Assembly: GCA_033722295.1 (NCBI GenBank)
Contig: JAWVZH010000146.1
Coordinates: 1 to 6,855, forward strand
Source: JAWVZH01 sp033722295
Lineage (GTDB): Bacteria; Bacteroidota; Bacteroidia; Chitinophagales; Saprospiraceae
DNA: 6,855 bases
Reading direction: 5' to 3'
Position 1 is the first letter of the stretch. Every line of letters starts with the position of its first letter. The notes under the pieces are model-generated. The model was given only the letters and a program-made list of their open reading frames with translations, searched no databases and was not told the origin of the DNA. A program made the translations under genes and the position numbers. Of the stretch, positions 1 to 6,215 are shown in pieces.

Positions 1-410
1 ATAACGTTGAAGACCACTCCCAGGTAGATGGCTCGAAATCCCCGTAGGAAGGACGCCGGACGGCCACTGTATCGTAATTCATAGAATTCCAGATCTGTAA
101 ACACCCCGGCACGTCGCCACAAGCGGGCATAAATAAACACAGTGAGCATACCCGTCAGCAAAAAGGCCCACCAGACCCAATTTCCAGCCACGCCGTTTTT
201 TCTGACAATGTCCGTCACCAGATTCGGAGTATCCGCAGAGAAGGTTGTGGCAACCATACTGATGCCGAGCAACCACCAGGGCATGGAGCGACCGGAAAGA
301 AAATATTCCGAAGCACTTGATCCAGATCTTCGGGAAACTGCAAGACCAATAAATAGCGAAACCAGAAGTGTTGCGATGATTATGACCCAGTCCAGGTTAG
401 TAATGTTCAT
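1..410 (-). CDS. Sodium:solute symporter family protein, N-terminal part (runs off the left edge)
   Basis: Reading the minus strand from ATG at 410-408 gives 136 uninterrupted codons to the window edge; the C-terminal part is missing. The protein starts MNITNLDWVIII and has hydrophobic segments at about residues 5-25, 45-58 and 77-97, with a fourth beginning near 127. The motif EYFLSGRSMPWW (35-46) followed by GISMVATTFSAD (49-60), and RRAGVFTDLEFYELRYSG (99-116), are typical of the SSS/SLC5 family: LeuT-fold inner-membrane carriers that couple Na+ to uptake of sugars, amino acids or similar solutes. Family members are usually about 500-600 residues. The substrate cannot be told from this part. 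The start is supported because an in-frame stop lies about 40 bases upstream with no other ATG between. The gene is divergent from dnaE and shares the 411-802 intergenic region with it. Confidence 0.88.
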   Translation of the reverse strand, partial: MNITNLDWVIIIATLLVSLFIGLAVSRRSGSSASEYFLSGRSMPWWLLGISMVATTFSADTPNLVTDIVRKNGVAGNWVWWAFLLTGMLTVFIYARLWRRAGVFTDLEFYELRYSGRPASFLRGFRAIYLGVVFNV

Positions 411-490
411 GACCGCAAAATATGCAATCTCCCCGAAGAGAGGGATTGATTAGTCAGAGGTATTGTTAATGAGATTGAAGGAAGAAGGTC

Positions 491-527
491 AAATGTTAAT
501 GTGACCCCGGGGGTCGTTTTAACACTT
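491..527. promoter_or_regulatory. Large operator-like palindrome around repeat copy 1
   Basis: Centred on G509, bases 494-524 form an imperfect palindrome in which 12 of 15 pairs match: TGTTAA (494-499) mirrors TTAACA (519-524), and GACCCC (503-508) mirrors GGGGTC (510-515). Two further pairs match outside (491 with 527, 492 with 526). This symmetry fits a site for a dimeric regulator. A transcription terminator is less likely, because the perfect inner stem has a one-base centre and the three mismatched pairs separate the two arm blocks. The role is inferred; no regulator gene is visible in the window. Confidence 0.5.
504..527 (+). repeat. 24-bp direct repeat, copy 1
   Basis: Bases 504-527 are identical to 648-671. 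The unit begins ACCCCGGGGGTCG and continues TTTTAACACTT. Start-to-start distance is exactly 144 bp. In this copy the GC-rich part extends to GACCCC-G-GGGGTC (503-515), a perfect inverted repeat around one central G. A 24-bp identity inside a short intergenic region is very unlikely by chance. Whether it is a regulator site or a genome-wide extragenic repeat cannot be told from one window. Confidence 0.9.
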
Positions 528-534
528 TTTAACA
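517..534 (+). repeat. TTTTAACA direct pair with 10-bp period
   Basis: TTTTAACA occurs at 517-524 and again at 527-534, separated by CT, so the two units are offset by 10 bp, about one turn of the helix. The first unit is also the right arm of the palindrome centred on 509. Repeat copy 2 has only one unit (661-668) and continues differently. Tandem half-sites on one helix face would suit cooperative protein binding, but this is a short AT-rich motif and could be coincidental. Confidence 0.4.
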
Positions 535-647
535 TTTCATTCCATGAAGAACGATCTATCATTGATCGAGAGACCCTACTAGAACAAAGGTGTGATGGAT
601 ATAAAGTTGACTGCCTGGGGACTTATTGAGGTAGGTTTAAAAATTCA

Positions 648-671
648 ACCCCGGGGGTCGTTTTAACACTT
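648..671 (+). repeat. 24-bp direct repeat, copy 2
   Basis: Perfect second copy of the unit at 504-527, in the same orientation, ending 131 bp before the dnaE start codon and about 105 bp before its -7 element. Here the inverted repeat is shorter (ACCCC-G-GGGGT, 648-658) because base 647 is A rather than G. The left arm upstream (GGTTTAAAAATTC) no longer mirrors the right-hand TTTTAACA. The conserved part is therefore the GC-rich core plus its right flank, not the whole palindrome. Confidence 0.9.
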
Positions 672-776
672 GAGACCCGAATGTCATAAAATTAAGCGAC
701 GGTCATACACATCACCATCCCAAAAAACCCTGGAATATTCGTATTTAATCTTTTCACAATACGTTACCACTGTCGC

Positions 777-784
777 TATATTTG
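777..784 (+). promoter_or_regulatory. dnaE promoter -7 element (Bacteroidota type)
   Basis: TATATTTG at 777-784 matches the Bacteroidota primary-sigma -7 consensus TAnnTTTG exactly. The -33 box is poor: the expected place (about 750-757) has TTTTCACA rather than TTTG. With this element, transcription would start near 789-791, giving a leader of only about 12-14 bases before the ATG at 803. The leader has no Shine-Dalgarno-like purine run, as is common in this phylum. Confidence 0.6.
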
Positions 785-802
785 TAGTCCAACCATTACA
801 CC

Positions 803-3800
803 ATGCCTGAATTTTGTCACTTACATAATCATACTCAATACTCACTTCTCGACGGAGCTACTGACATCACTGCCATGATGGAGAAGGCGGCAGCTGACGG
901 ACAGAAAGGCGTCGCCCTCACCGATCACGGTAATATGTTCGGGGCATTCAAGTTTGTCGCCGAGGCCAACAAAAGAGGGGTCAAACCTATAGTCGGTTGT
1001 GAGTTTTACCTGGTTGATGACAGGCATAAACAGACCTTTGTCAAGAGTAAGGGTGAAAAGGATATCCGTTACCACCAATTGCTGCTGGCCAAGAATGAAA
1101 AGGGCTATCAAAACTTGTCCAAGCTGTGTAGTCTTGGCTTCATTGAAGGGGCTTATGGCAAATTTCCAAGGATCGACAAGGAACTGGTCCTTGAATATCA
1201 TGAAGGACTGATCGCGACAAGCTGTTGCATCGGTGCTGAAATACCTCAGACCATACTTAGAGGTGACAACGAAAAGGCAGAATCTTTACTCAGATGGTGG
1301 ATAGATCTGTTCGGCGATGACTTCTACATTGAACTTCAGCGCCATAAGGGCATGGAATCCATCGATGATACGGGCATGTCCCAGGAAGATGTCAACCAGG
1401 TACTCATTGGTTTCGCTAAAAAGTACAATGTCAAGCTCATCGCGACCAACGATGCGCATTATCTGGAGGAAGATGACTGGAAGCCTCATGACATTCTACT
1501 TTGTGTCAACACCAACTCTAATATCAGTGCGGAAAAACGCTTCAAGTTTCCAAGTTCAGATTTCTACTTCAAGACTCAGGATGAAATGACGAGGCTTTTC
1601 AGCGATGTGGAAGACGCTATTGCCAATACAATGGAGATCTATGACAAGATCACTCCTCCTCAGTTGGAACGGGATATTCTGTTGCCCAACTTTCCACTGC
1701 CCTCAGGTTTTAAAGATCAAGCGGAGTACCTGAAGCACCTGGTATATGAGGGAGCTAAACGACGTTATGGAGAGATCTCGGAGAAAGTTCGAGAAAGGCT
1801 GGATCTGGAACTGGGCATTATCAGTCAAATGGGATTTGCCGGTTATTTCCTGATCGTCCAGGATTTCATAAAAGCCGCCCGGGAAATGGGCGTAAGCGTT
1901 GGACCCGGTCGAGGTTCTGCAGCGGGCTCAGCGGTGGCATATTGTCTGACAATAACGAATATTGACCCCATAGGATATAATTTACTTTTCGAGAGATTTT
2001 TGAACCCTGAGAGGATCTCCATGCCTGATATAGACATTGACTTTGATGATGAAGGAAGGCAAAAGGTGATTGATTGGGTCGTGGATAAATATGGAAAGAA
2101 TCAGGTCGCTCAGATCATCACTTTTGGTACTATGGCCGCGCGGATGTCCATTCGGGATGTCGGCCGTGTGATGTCCCTGCCTCTTGATCAGACGGATTCA
2201 CTGGCAAAGCGAGTGCCCTCACGTCCGGGTACGACATTGAGAAACCTGTTTAAACCGATAAAAGAACTGGGAGCAACTTATTCCAGCGATGAGATCTCGA
2301 ACATCAAGGAATTGCAGGCTGTTGAGGCTGCAAAGGACCTGGAAGGTGAGACCTTAAGGCTCGCCAGGCGGATCGAAGGGTCGGTCCGAAATACTGGAAT
2401 TCATGCTGCTGGTGTTATCATAGCACCGGATGACATTACTAAGTATATACCGGTTTGTACGGCCAAGGATGCAGACCTCTATGTGACACAATTTGATGGT
2501 AGTGTCGTCGAGGATGCAGGCATGTTGAAAATGGACTTTCTTGGTCTGAAGACGCTCTCTATTATCAAGGAAGCTATAGAAAATATCGCTAGACGTCATG
2601 GTGAATCGGCAAGATTCCATCCGGATGATATACCTCTCGATGATGAGAAGACATATGAGCTTTTTCAACGAGGTGAGATGATAGGTGTCTTTCAGTTTGA
2701 GTCTGAGGGAATGAGGAAATACCTCAAAGAACTCAAGCCGACGACTATTGAAGACCTCATTGCCATGAATGCGCTTTACAGACCGGGGCCGATGGATTAT
2801 ATCCCGAGCTTTATTGCAAGAAAGCACGGTAAGGAAGACATAGAATATCCTCATGAGTGGCTTGAGGATATTCTCAAACCGACCTACGGGATCATGGTCT
2901 ATCAGGAACAGATCATGCAAACGGCTCAGATCATGGCGGATTATTCCCTGGGTAAGGCAGATATGCTGCGCAGGGCTATGGGCAAGAAGAAGGTCAAGGA
3001 GATGGCCAGGCACGAAAAGATCTTCATTGACGGGGCGGTCGAGAAGGGAGTTTCTGAAGCAAAGGCCAAAAAGATATTCGATGTGATGGCAAAATTTGCC
3101 GAGTATGGCTTCAACAGATCACATTCGGCAGCATATTCTGTTCTCGCTTTTCAGACGGCCTACTTGAAACAGCATTATCCGGCGGAATTCATGGCAGCCG
3201 TTCTGACCTATAATCGGAGCGATGTGACGAAGCTCAATTTCTTCCTTAGGGAGTGTAAACGTATGCATATTCCGGTGCTTGGTCCTGATATCAATGAAAG
3301 TCAACGGGTCTTTACGGTCAATGAGGAAGGTGCTATTCGTTTCGGTCTTACCGCTCTGAAAGGAGTAGGAGAGGGACCGGTAGAGGCTATCCTGGAAGAG
3401 AGGAGCAACGAGCCATTTACGAGTATCTTTGACATGACCCGACGACTCAATCTGAGGTCCGTCAATAAGAAGGCTATGGAAAGTCTGGTCTATGGAGGTG
3501 CGCTTGATGCTTTCGGACTTAAAAGGGCGCAGTATTTTGCTCCGACCAAGAGCTTCGATACTTTGATCGAACATGCGCTTAAGTTTGGCAACAAGTATCA
3601 GAAACAAGCTGAACAAGGTCAAAACTCTCTGTTTGGTGACATTAATGAGTATCTAAGTCTTGAAGAACCCGAATTACCTGAATGCGAGGATTGGCCACTG
3701 GTAGAAAAACTGACCCGTGAAAAAGATGTGACCGGGATATATATCTCAGGGCATCCACTTGATGATTTCAAGATGGAAATTGACAATTTTACGACCATCC

Positions 3801-4327
3801 CGCTGGACCAGGTAGAGAATGCGAAGAACCGCCAATTGTCCCTGGCAGGACTTATAGTCAAAGCAGAACACCGGATCACTCAAAGAGGCGATGGCTGGGG
3901 CAGAGTAACCATACAGGATTATCACGGGACTCTGGAATTCGCTCTTTGGAGGGAAAACTATAAGAAGTACAAAGATCTGTGCGAGGTAGGTGAAGCGATT
4001 TACATCGAGGGTATGTATAAAAAGAATTACAGAGGTGACAGGTATGAATTTGAGGTGACGGACATGCGTATGCTGGGTTCCATATCTGAAGACAAGACCA
4101 AGTCTATTACTCTGAGATTGCCTCTTGAGAAGGTGGATGAAAAACTGGTGCAGGAGCTTGAGAATATGTGTAAGAAGCACAAGGGCAAACACCTGCTTAA
4201 AATGTTGTTGGTGGATGAGAACGATGAATTGTCCATCACGGCGATATCAGGATCCAGGAAGATCACAGTCGATCACCAATTCGTGGATGAGATACATGAC
4301 ATGGGACTGAGTTATAAGATCAACTGA
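803..4327 (+). CDS. dnaE: DNA polymerase III alpha subunit, complete
   Basis: This is the replicative polymerase subunit that extends DNA in the cytoplasmic replisome; 1174 residues, close to the 1160 of E. coli DnaE. The PHP domain (about 1-285) keeps the usual nine metal ligands: H8, H10, D17, H42, E67, H91, C142, D217 and H219, several of which E. coli has lost. The polymerase core has the glycine-rich loop GPGRGSAAGSAVAY (367-380), the catalytic PDIDIDF (408-414, with D411 and D413 the probable pair) and the third aspartate D578 in KMDFLGL. FAEYGFNRSHSAAYS (765-779) is a strongly conserved motif. A helix-hairpin-helix follows (about 848-870), then a clamp-binding QNSLF (940-944), an OB fold (about 1013-1091) and a C-terminal tail where tau normally binds. 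There is no intein and no fused N-terminal exonuclease. The ATG at 803 is chosen because it starts just before the first PHP ligands and lies 18 bases after a -7 element. Confidence 0.98.
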   Translation: MPEFCHLHNHTQYSLLDGATDITAMMEKAAADGQKGVALTDHGNMFGAFKFVAEANKRGVKPIVGCEFYLVDDRHKQTFVKSKGEKDIRYHQLLLAKNEKGYQNLSKLCSLGFIEGAYGKFPRIDKELVLEYHEGLIATSCCIGAEIPQTILRGDNEKAESLLRWWIDLFGDDFYIELQRHKGMESIDDTGMSQEDVNQVLIGFAKKYNVKLIATNDAHYLEEDDWKPHDILLCVNTNSNISAEKRFKFPSSDFYFKTQDEMTRLFSDVEDAIANTMEIYDKITPPQLERDILLPNFPLPSGFKDQAEYLKHLVYEGAKRRYGEISEKVRERLDLELGIISQMGFAGYFLIVQDFIKAAREMGVSVGPGRGSAAGSAVAYCLTITNIDPIGYNLLFERFLNPERISMPDIDIDFDDEGRQKVIDWVVDKYGKNQVAQIITFGTMAARMSIRDVGRVMSLPLDQTDSLAKRVPSRPGTTLRNLFKPIKELGATYSSDEISNIKELQAVEAAKDLEGETLRLARRIEGSVRNTGIHAAGVIIAPDDITKYIPVCTAKDADLYVTQFDGSVVEDAGMLKMDFLGLKTLSIIKEAIENIARRHGESARFHPDDIPLDDEKTYELFQRGEMIGVFQFESEGMRKYLKELKPTTIEDLIAMNALYRPGPMDYIPSFIARKHGKEDIEYPHEWLEDILKPTYGIMVYQEQIMQTAQIMADYSLGKADMLRRAMGKKKVKEMARHEKIFIDGAVEKGVSEAKAKKIFDVMAKFAEYGFNRSHSAAYSVLAFQTAYLKQHYPAEFMAAVLTYNRSDVTKLNFFLRECKRMHIPVLGPDINESQRVFTVNEEGAIRFGLTALKGVGEGPVEAILEERSNEPFTSIFDMTRRLNLRSVNKKAMESLVYGGALDAFGLKRAQYFAPTKSFDTLIEHALKFGNKYQKQAEQGQNSLFGDINEYLSLEEPELPECEDWPLVEKLTREKDVTGIYISGHPLDDFKMEIDNFTTIPLDQVENAKNRQLSLAGLIVKAEHRITQRGDGWGRVTIQDYHGTLEFALWRENYKKYKDLCEVGEAIYIEGMYKKNYRGDRYEFEVTDMRMLGSISEDKTKSITLRLPLEKVDEKLVQELENMCKKHKGKHLLKMLLVDENDELSITAISGSRKITVDHQFVDEIHDMGLSYKIN

Positions 4328-4356
4328 GTAAACTATCATTGTTGATTTCTCGTTCT

Positions 4357-4370
4357 AATGACGTGTCATT
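4357..4370. promoter_or_regulatory. Short perfect inverted repeat in the dnaE to thioredoxin-gene spacer
   Basis: AATGAC-GT-GTCATT at 4357-4370 has 6-bp perfect arms around a 2-base centre. It lies 29 bases after the dnaE stop and 32 bases before the preferred start of the next gene. It is not followed by a T-run, so it is unlikely to be an intrinsic terminator. It could be a small operator or an mRNA hairpin; chance is also possible at this length. Confidence 0.3.
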
Positions 4371-4402
4371 TCAGACGCATTATTCAATTGGGTGATATCG
4401 TT

Positions 4403-4891
4403 ATGATCATTAGATGTTTGTTTTTCCTTTTTCTGGTCAATTCAGGTTGGGCTCAAACCCAACCCGGTGATTTTGAGGTGGTGGACTTTCAAACCTTTGA
4501 GAAAAAGTACTTAGCAGAGGTTGATCAACCCGTTGTCTATAATTTCTGGGCGACATGGTGCAAACCCTGTGTGAAAGAAATGCCTTACTTTTTAGAGGCC
4601 TCAGAAAAGCATCCTGAATGGAACTTCGTTCTGGTCAGTCTTGACTTTCCCATGCACTTCGAATCAAAGCTCAGGCCATTCCTCATCAAGAACCAAATCG
4701 AGATACCTGTTGTCGTATTGGACGAAACCGATGCTAATGTCTATATCGACAAGATCGACCCTTCATGGCAAGGATCGATTCCGGCTACCCTCGTATGGAA
4801 GAACAAGAATATTGGATTTATAGAAGATGAATTCGATTCATACGGGGAACTGGAAGAATATCTAACACAAACTATAAAAACTCACCAATGA
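4403..4891 (+). CDS. Exported TlpA/ResA-like thioredoxin-fold protein
   Basis: Thioredoxin-fold protein of 162 residues, expected to act on thiols or disulfides outside the cytoplasm. The first 17 or so residues (MIIRCLFFLFLVNSGWA) form a signal peptide, with cleavage probable before Q18. The active site is WCKPC (52-56), preceded by VYNFWAT as in TlpA/ResA proteins, and the cis-proline is P127 in GSIPATLVW. An in-frame ATG exists at 4358, but it would put 15 polar residues before the hydrophobic segment and it lies inside the 4357-4370 inverted repeat. The ATG at 4403 is preferred; GGGTGA at 4390-4395 could help ribosome binding. The gene follows dnaE by 75 bp with no terminator seen between, and its stop overlaps the next start (ATGA), suggesting translational coupling. 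It may reduce partner disulfides, for example in cytochrome maturation, but the substrate is unknown. Confidence 0.85.
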   Translation: MIIRCLFFLFLVNSGWAQTQPGDFEVVDFQTFEKKYLAEVDQPVVYNFWATWCKPCVKEMPYFLEASEKHPEWNFVLVSLDFPMHFESKLRPFLIKNQIEIPVVVLDETDANVYIDKIDPSWQGSIPATLVWKNKNIGFIEDEFDSYGELEEYLTQTIKTHQ

Positions 4892-5499
4892 AAAAGTTAT
4901 TGATCGCCTTGATGTTACTGAGCGTGACCGCTCTCCAATCTCAATCAGATTATGATTATAAAACGGGCTATAGTGTAGGTGATAAAGCCACCGATTTTGA
5001 GCTTAAGAATGTGGATGGGAGTATGATCTCTCTGAAAGGAACGTATCCCGATGCCAATGGTTATATCGTCATATTTACGTGCAATCACTGTCCATATGCC
5101 AAGATGTATGAGGACAGGATCATCGAGATAAATGAGACTTATGCCCCTCAGGGATATCCGGTAATTGCAATAAATCCGAATGACCCAGATATCGTACCAG
5201 AGGACAGTTATGAAAAGATGATAAAAAGGGCAGATAAGAAAAACTTCGAGTTCCCTTATGTATTTGATGAGAAGCAGGATATTTTTCCTGAATATGGTGC
5301 TTTGAAAACGCCCCATGTCTTCCTTTTGGATAGTGATCTTACGGTACATTACATCGGTGCTATCGATGATAACCCCAGGAATGCATCCGATGTGGATCAA
5401 CAATATCTTAAGAATGCTGTAGAATCTATGAAATCGGGAGTTTCTCCGGACCCCGCGGAGACCAAGGCAGTAGGTTGCAGAATAAAGGTTAAATCCTGA
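4888..5499 (+). CDS. Exported redoxin-domain (AhpC/TSA, peroxiredoxin-like) protein
   Basis: 203 residues. The N-terminus MKKLLIALMLLSVTALQS is a signal peptide, with cleavage near residue 18-20. The redoxin fold starts at VGDKATDFELKNVDG (30-44). The active site is TCNHCPYAK (64-72), with C65 and C68 forming CxxC; the second Cys and following Pro resemble the peroxiredoxin-like subgroup often annotated as thioredoxin family protein. T141-P142 is the likely cis-proline. A third cysteine, C197, lies in TKAVGCRIK near the C-terminus; from memory this tail motif is conserved in the subgroup. Because the active site is CxxC instead of the single peroxidatic Cys of ordinary AhpC, thiol-disulfide exchange is more likely than robust peroxidase action (inference). 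Its start overlaps the stop of the preceding TlpA-like gene by 4 bases, so the two are very probably made together and may be redox partners. Confidence 0.85.
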   Translation: MKKLLIALMLLSVTALQSQSDYDYKTGYSVGDKATDFELKNVDGSMISLKGTYPDANGYIVIFTCNHCPYAKMYEDRIIEINETYAPQGYPVIAINPNDPDIVPEDSYEKMIKRADKKNFEFPYVFDEKQDIFPEYGALKTPHVFLLDSDLTVHYIGAIDDNPRNASDVDQQYLKNAVESMKSGVSPDPAETKAVGCRIKVKS

Positions 5500-5511
5500 T
5501 AGTGAACGTAA

Positions 5512-5559
5512 AAGAGACTTTTGATACTGTTCTTTTAATCAGAAGTCTCTTCTTATTTT
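5512..5559 (+). terminator. Intrinsic terminator after the redoxin gene
   Basis: AAGAGACTT (5512-5520) pairs perfectly with AAGTCTCTT (5543-5551). The stem continues inward by a T-G wobble (5521/5542) and TGAT with ATCA (5522-5525/5538-5541), about 14 pairs with a 12-base loop. CTTATTTT follows (5552-5559). It starts 12 bases after the stop at 5499 and should end the dnaE/thioredoxin-fold transcript. Confidence 0.75.
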
Positions 5560-5560
5560 G
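5554..5560 (+). promoter_or_regulatory. Possible -7 element for the lipoprotein gene
   Basis: TATTTTG at 5554-5560 resembles TAnnTTTG but is one base short. It overlaps the T-rich tail of the preceding terminator. It lies 25 bases before the ATG at 5586, a plausible distance, and TTG at 5521-5523 is rather far away for a -33 box. The gene needs its own promoter if the terminator works, but this match is weak. Confidence 0.25.
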
Positions 5561-5585
5561 AGCTCAATTAATCGATTTTAAAAGT

Positions 5586-6077
5586 ATGATGGCAAACAGG
5601 AGATTTGGAATAAGCTGGTTATTTGTTTTGGTGCTCATGATCGCATGCAGTACTGAGAGTAACGATTGGAAGGAGACCAGCTTACTGGATTATGGGGTGC
5701 CGATCACTATTCTGGCACCGGATAGCCTGGATGTCAAACGGTCTTCTATAGGATTCCAGGAGGACATCACGATACGCTCTGACGATGACTTTCATGTACA
5801 GATATTCGTTAGTGATGCCGTGACCGATGATCTTTCCAAGGCGATCAAGGCTCAGAGAGAGAGCGTGCAGGAGAATCCATATTTCTATGCCTTCGTCGAT
5901 GAGCAGGAGGACGGCTTTATCTTTGAGAACAGAATTGACAGTACGCAGACCTTTGGTTTCAGGCACGTGCGTCTCATGGGCGGCAAGGAGTACGTATTTC
6001 AGGAACCACTCGTAGGTAGTTTGTCAGAGGAGCAGGCCACAGAAATGTTCGAGGCCGTATCCTATGAGGTCAAGTGA
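5586..6077 (+). CDS. Small predicted lipoprotein of unknown function
   Basis: 163 residues; I do not recognise the family. The N-terminus has basic residues (R5, R6), a hydrophobic run at 9-20 and LMIAC (17-21), so C21 is the likely lipidated cysteine after signal peptidase II cleavage. The mature part is about 143 residues, acidic, with no further cysteine and no membrane segment. Alternating hydrophobic residues around 39-52, 57-74 and 105-139 suggest beta strands, and 82-96 and 148-158 look helical. This is loosely like the PsbP/DcrB-type alpha-beta fold of other small lipoproteins, but that is only an impression. Either the ATG at 5586 or the adjacent one at 5589 could start it. It stands alone between a terminator and an AT-rich intergenic region, so context gives no function. 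Confidence 0.8.
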   Translation: MMANRRFGISWLFVLVLMIACSTESNDWKETSLLDYGVPITILAPDSLDVKRSSIGFQEDITIRSDDDFHVQIFVSDAVTDDLSKAIKAQRESVQENPYFYAFVDEQEDGFIFENRIDSTQTFGFRHVRLMGGKEYVFQEPLVGSLSEEQATEMFEAVSYEVK

Positions 6078-6090
6078 TTCACCTCCATCT

Positions 6091-6128
6091 TCGTCGATGC
6101 TCCACTGTGAACTGCGGTGCTACGACGA
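6091..6128 (+). other. Imperfect hairpin downstream of the lipoprotein gene
   Basis: TCGTCG (6091-6096) pairs with CGACGA (6123-6128). Inside, GC (6099-6100) pairs with GC (6119-6120), CC (6102-6103) with GG (6116-6117), and C6105 with G6114, with mismatches between. It lies 13 bases after the stop at 6077. ATTATAG follows instead of a clean T-run, so it is a weak terminator candidate; it might protect the mRNA 3' end. Confidence 0.3.
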
Positions 6129-6194
6129 TTATAGTCAGAAGAAAAACACAAAATATTAGCATATATTTATATTTTTAATAGCTTGTGCTATAGC

Positions 6195-6215
6195 AAGTAA
6201 TATATTATTACTTTT
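6195..6215. terminator. AT-only stem-loop, possible weak terminator
   Basis: AAGTAATA-TAT-TATTACTT (6195-6213) is a perfect 8-bp inverted repeat with a 3-base loop, followed by TT. The stem is almost all A-T, so it is thermodynamically weak for a terminator. The overlapping CTTG-TGCTATAG-CAAG (6182-6197) adds another near-palindrome. These may instead reflect the extreme AT content, or be a protein-binding or DNA-bending site. Confidence 0.25.

Larger units (their letters stand above)
411..802. other. Divergent intergenic region between the symporter gene and dnaE
   Basis: This 392-bp stretch has no convincing gene. It holds two copies of a perfect 24-bp repeat (504-527 and 648-671), a 31-bp imperfect palindrome around the first copy, a helically phased TTTTAACA pair and, at its right end, the dnaE promoter. 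The 120 bp between the repeats contain one tiny frame (544-582, MKNDLSLIERPY) with no sign that it is translated. Both flanking genes are transcribed away from the region, so it must hold the symporter promoter too. On the minus strand the left palindrome arm reads TTAACATTTG (499-490), which resembles TAnnTTTG with one extra base. That is only a weak candidate for the symporter -7 element. Confidence 0.7.

Noticed and set aside
142..453. 103-codon plus-strand frame at the left end
   Set aside because: It is antisense to the symporter reading frame, whose conserved SSS motifs on the minus strand are much stronger evidence.
503..520. GACCCCGGGGGTC followed by TTTT as an intrinsic terminator
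   Set aside because: The perfect arms leave a single-base loop. With a workable loop only about four pairs remain, both flanking genes are transcribed away from the site, and the second copy has a weaker stem. An operator or extragenic repeat fits better.
544..582. 12-residue frame MKNDLSLIERPY between the two repeats
   Set aside because: A frame this short arises easily by chance; it has no ribosome site, and there is no homopolymeric or regulatory-codon run to suggest a leader peptide.
504..671. CRISPR array or mobile-element ends formed by the two 24-bp repeats
   Set aside because: There are only two copies, separated by 120 bp instead of a spacer of about 30-40 bp, with no cas gene. The interval lacks terminal inverted repeats, target duplications or a transposase.
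2354..3013. 219-codon open frame on the minus strand inside dnaE
   Set aside because: It lies wholly antisense to the highly conserved polymerase core of dnaE, has no recognisable motif, and is explained as a shadow of the coding strand.
4358..4402. Upstream start giving a 177-residue TlpA-like protein
   Set aside because: The extra 15 residues would precede the hydrophobic signal-peptide core with polar sequence. The ATG at 4403 gives a normal signal peptide.
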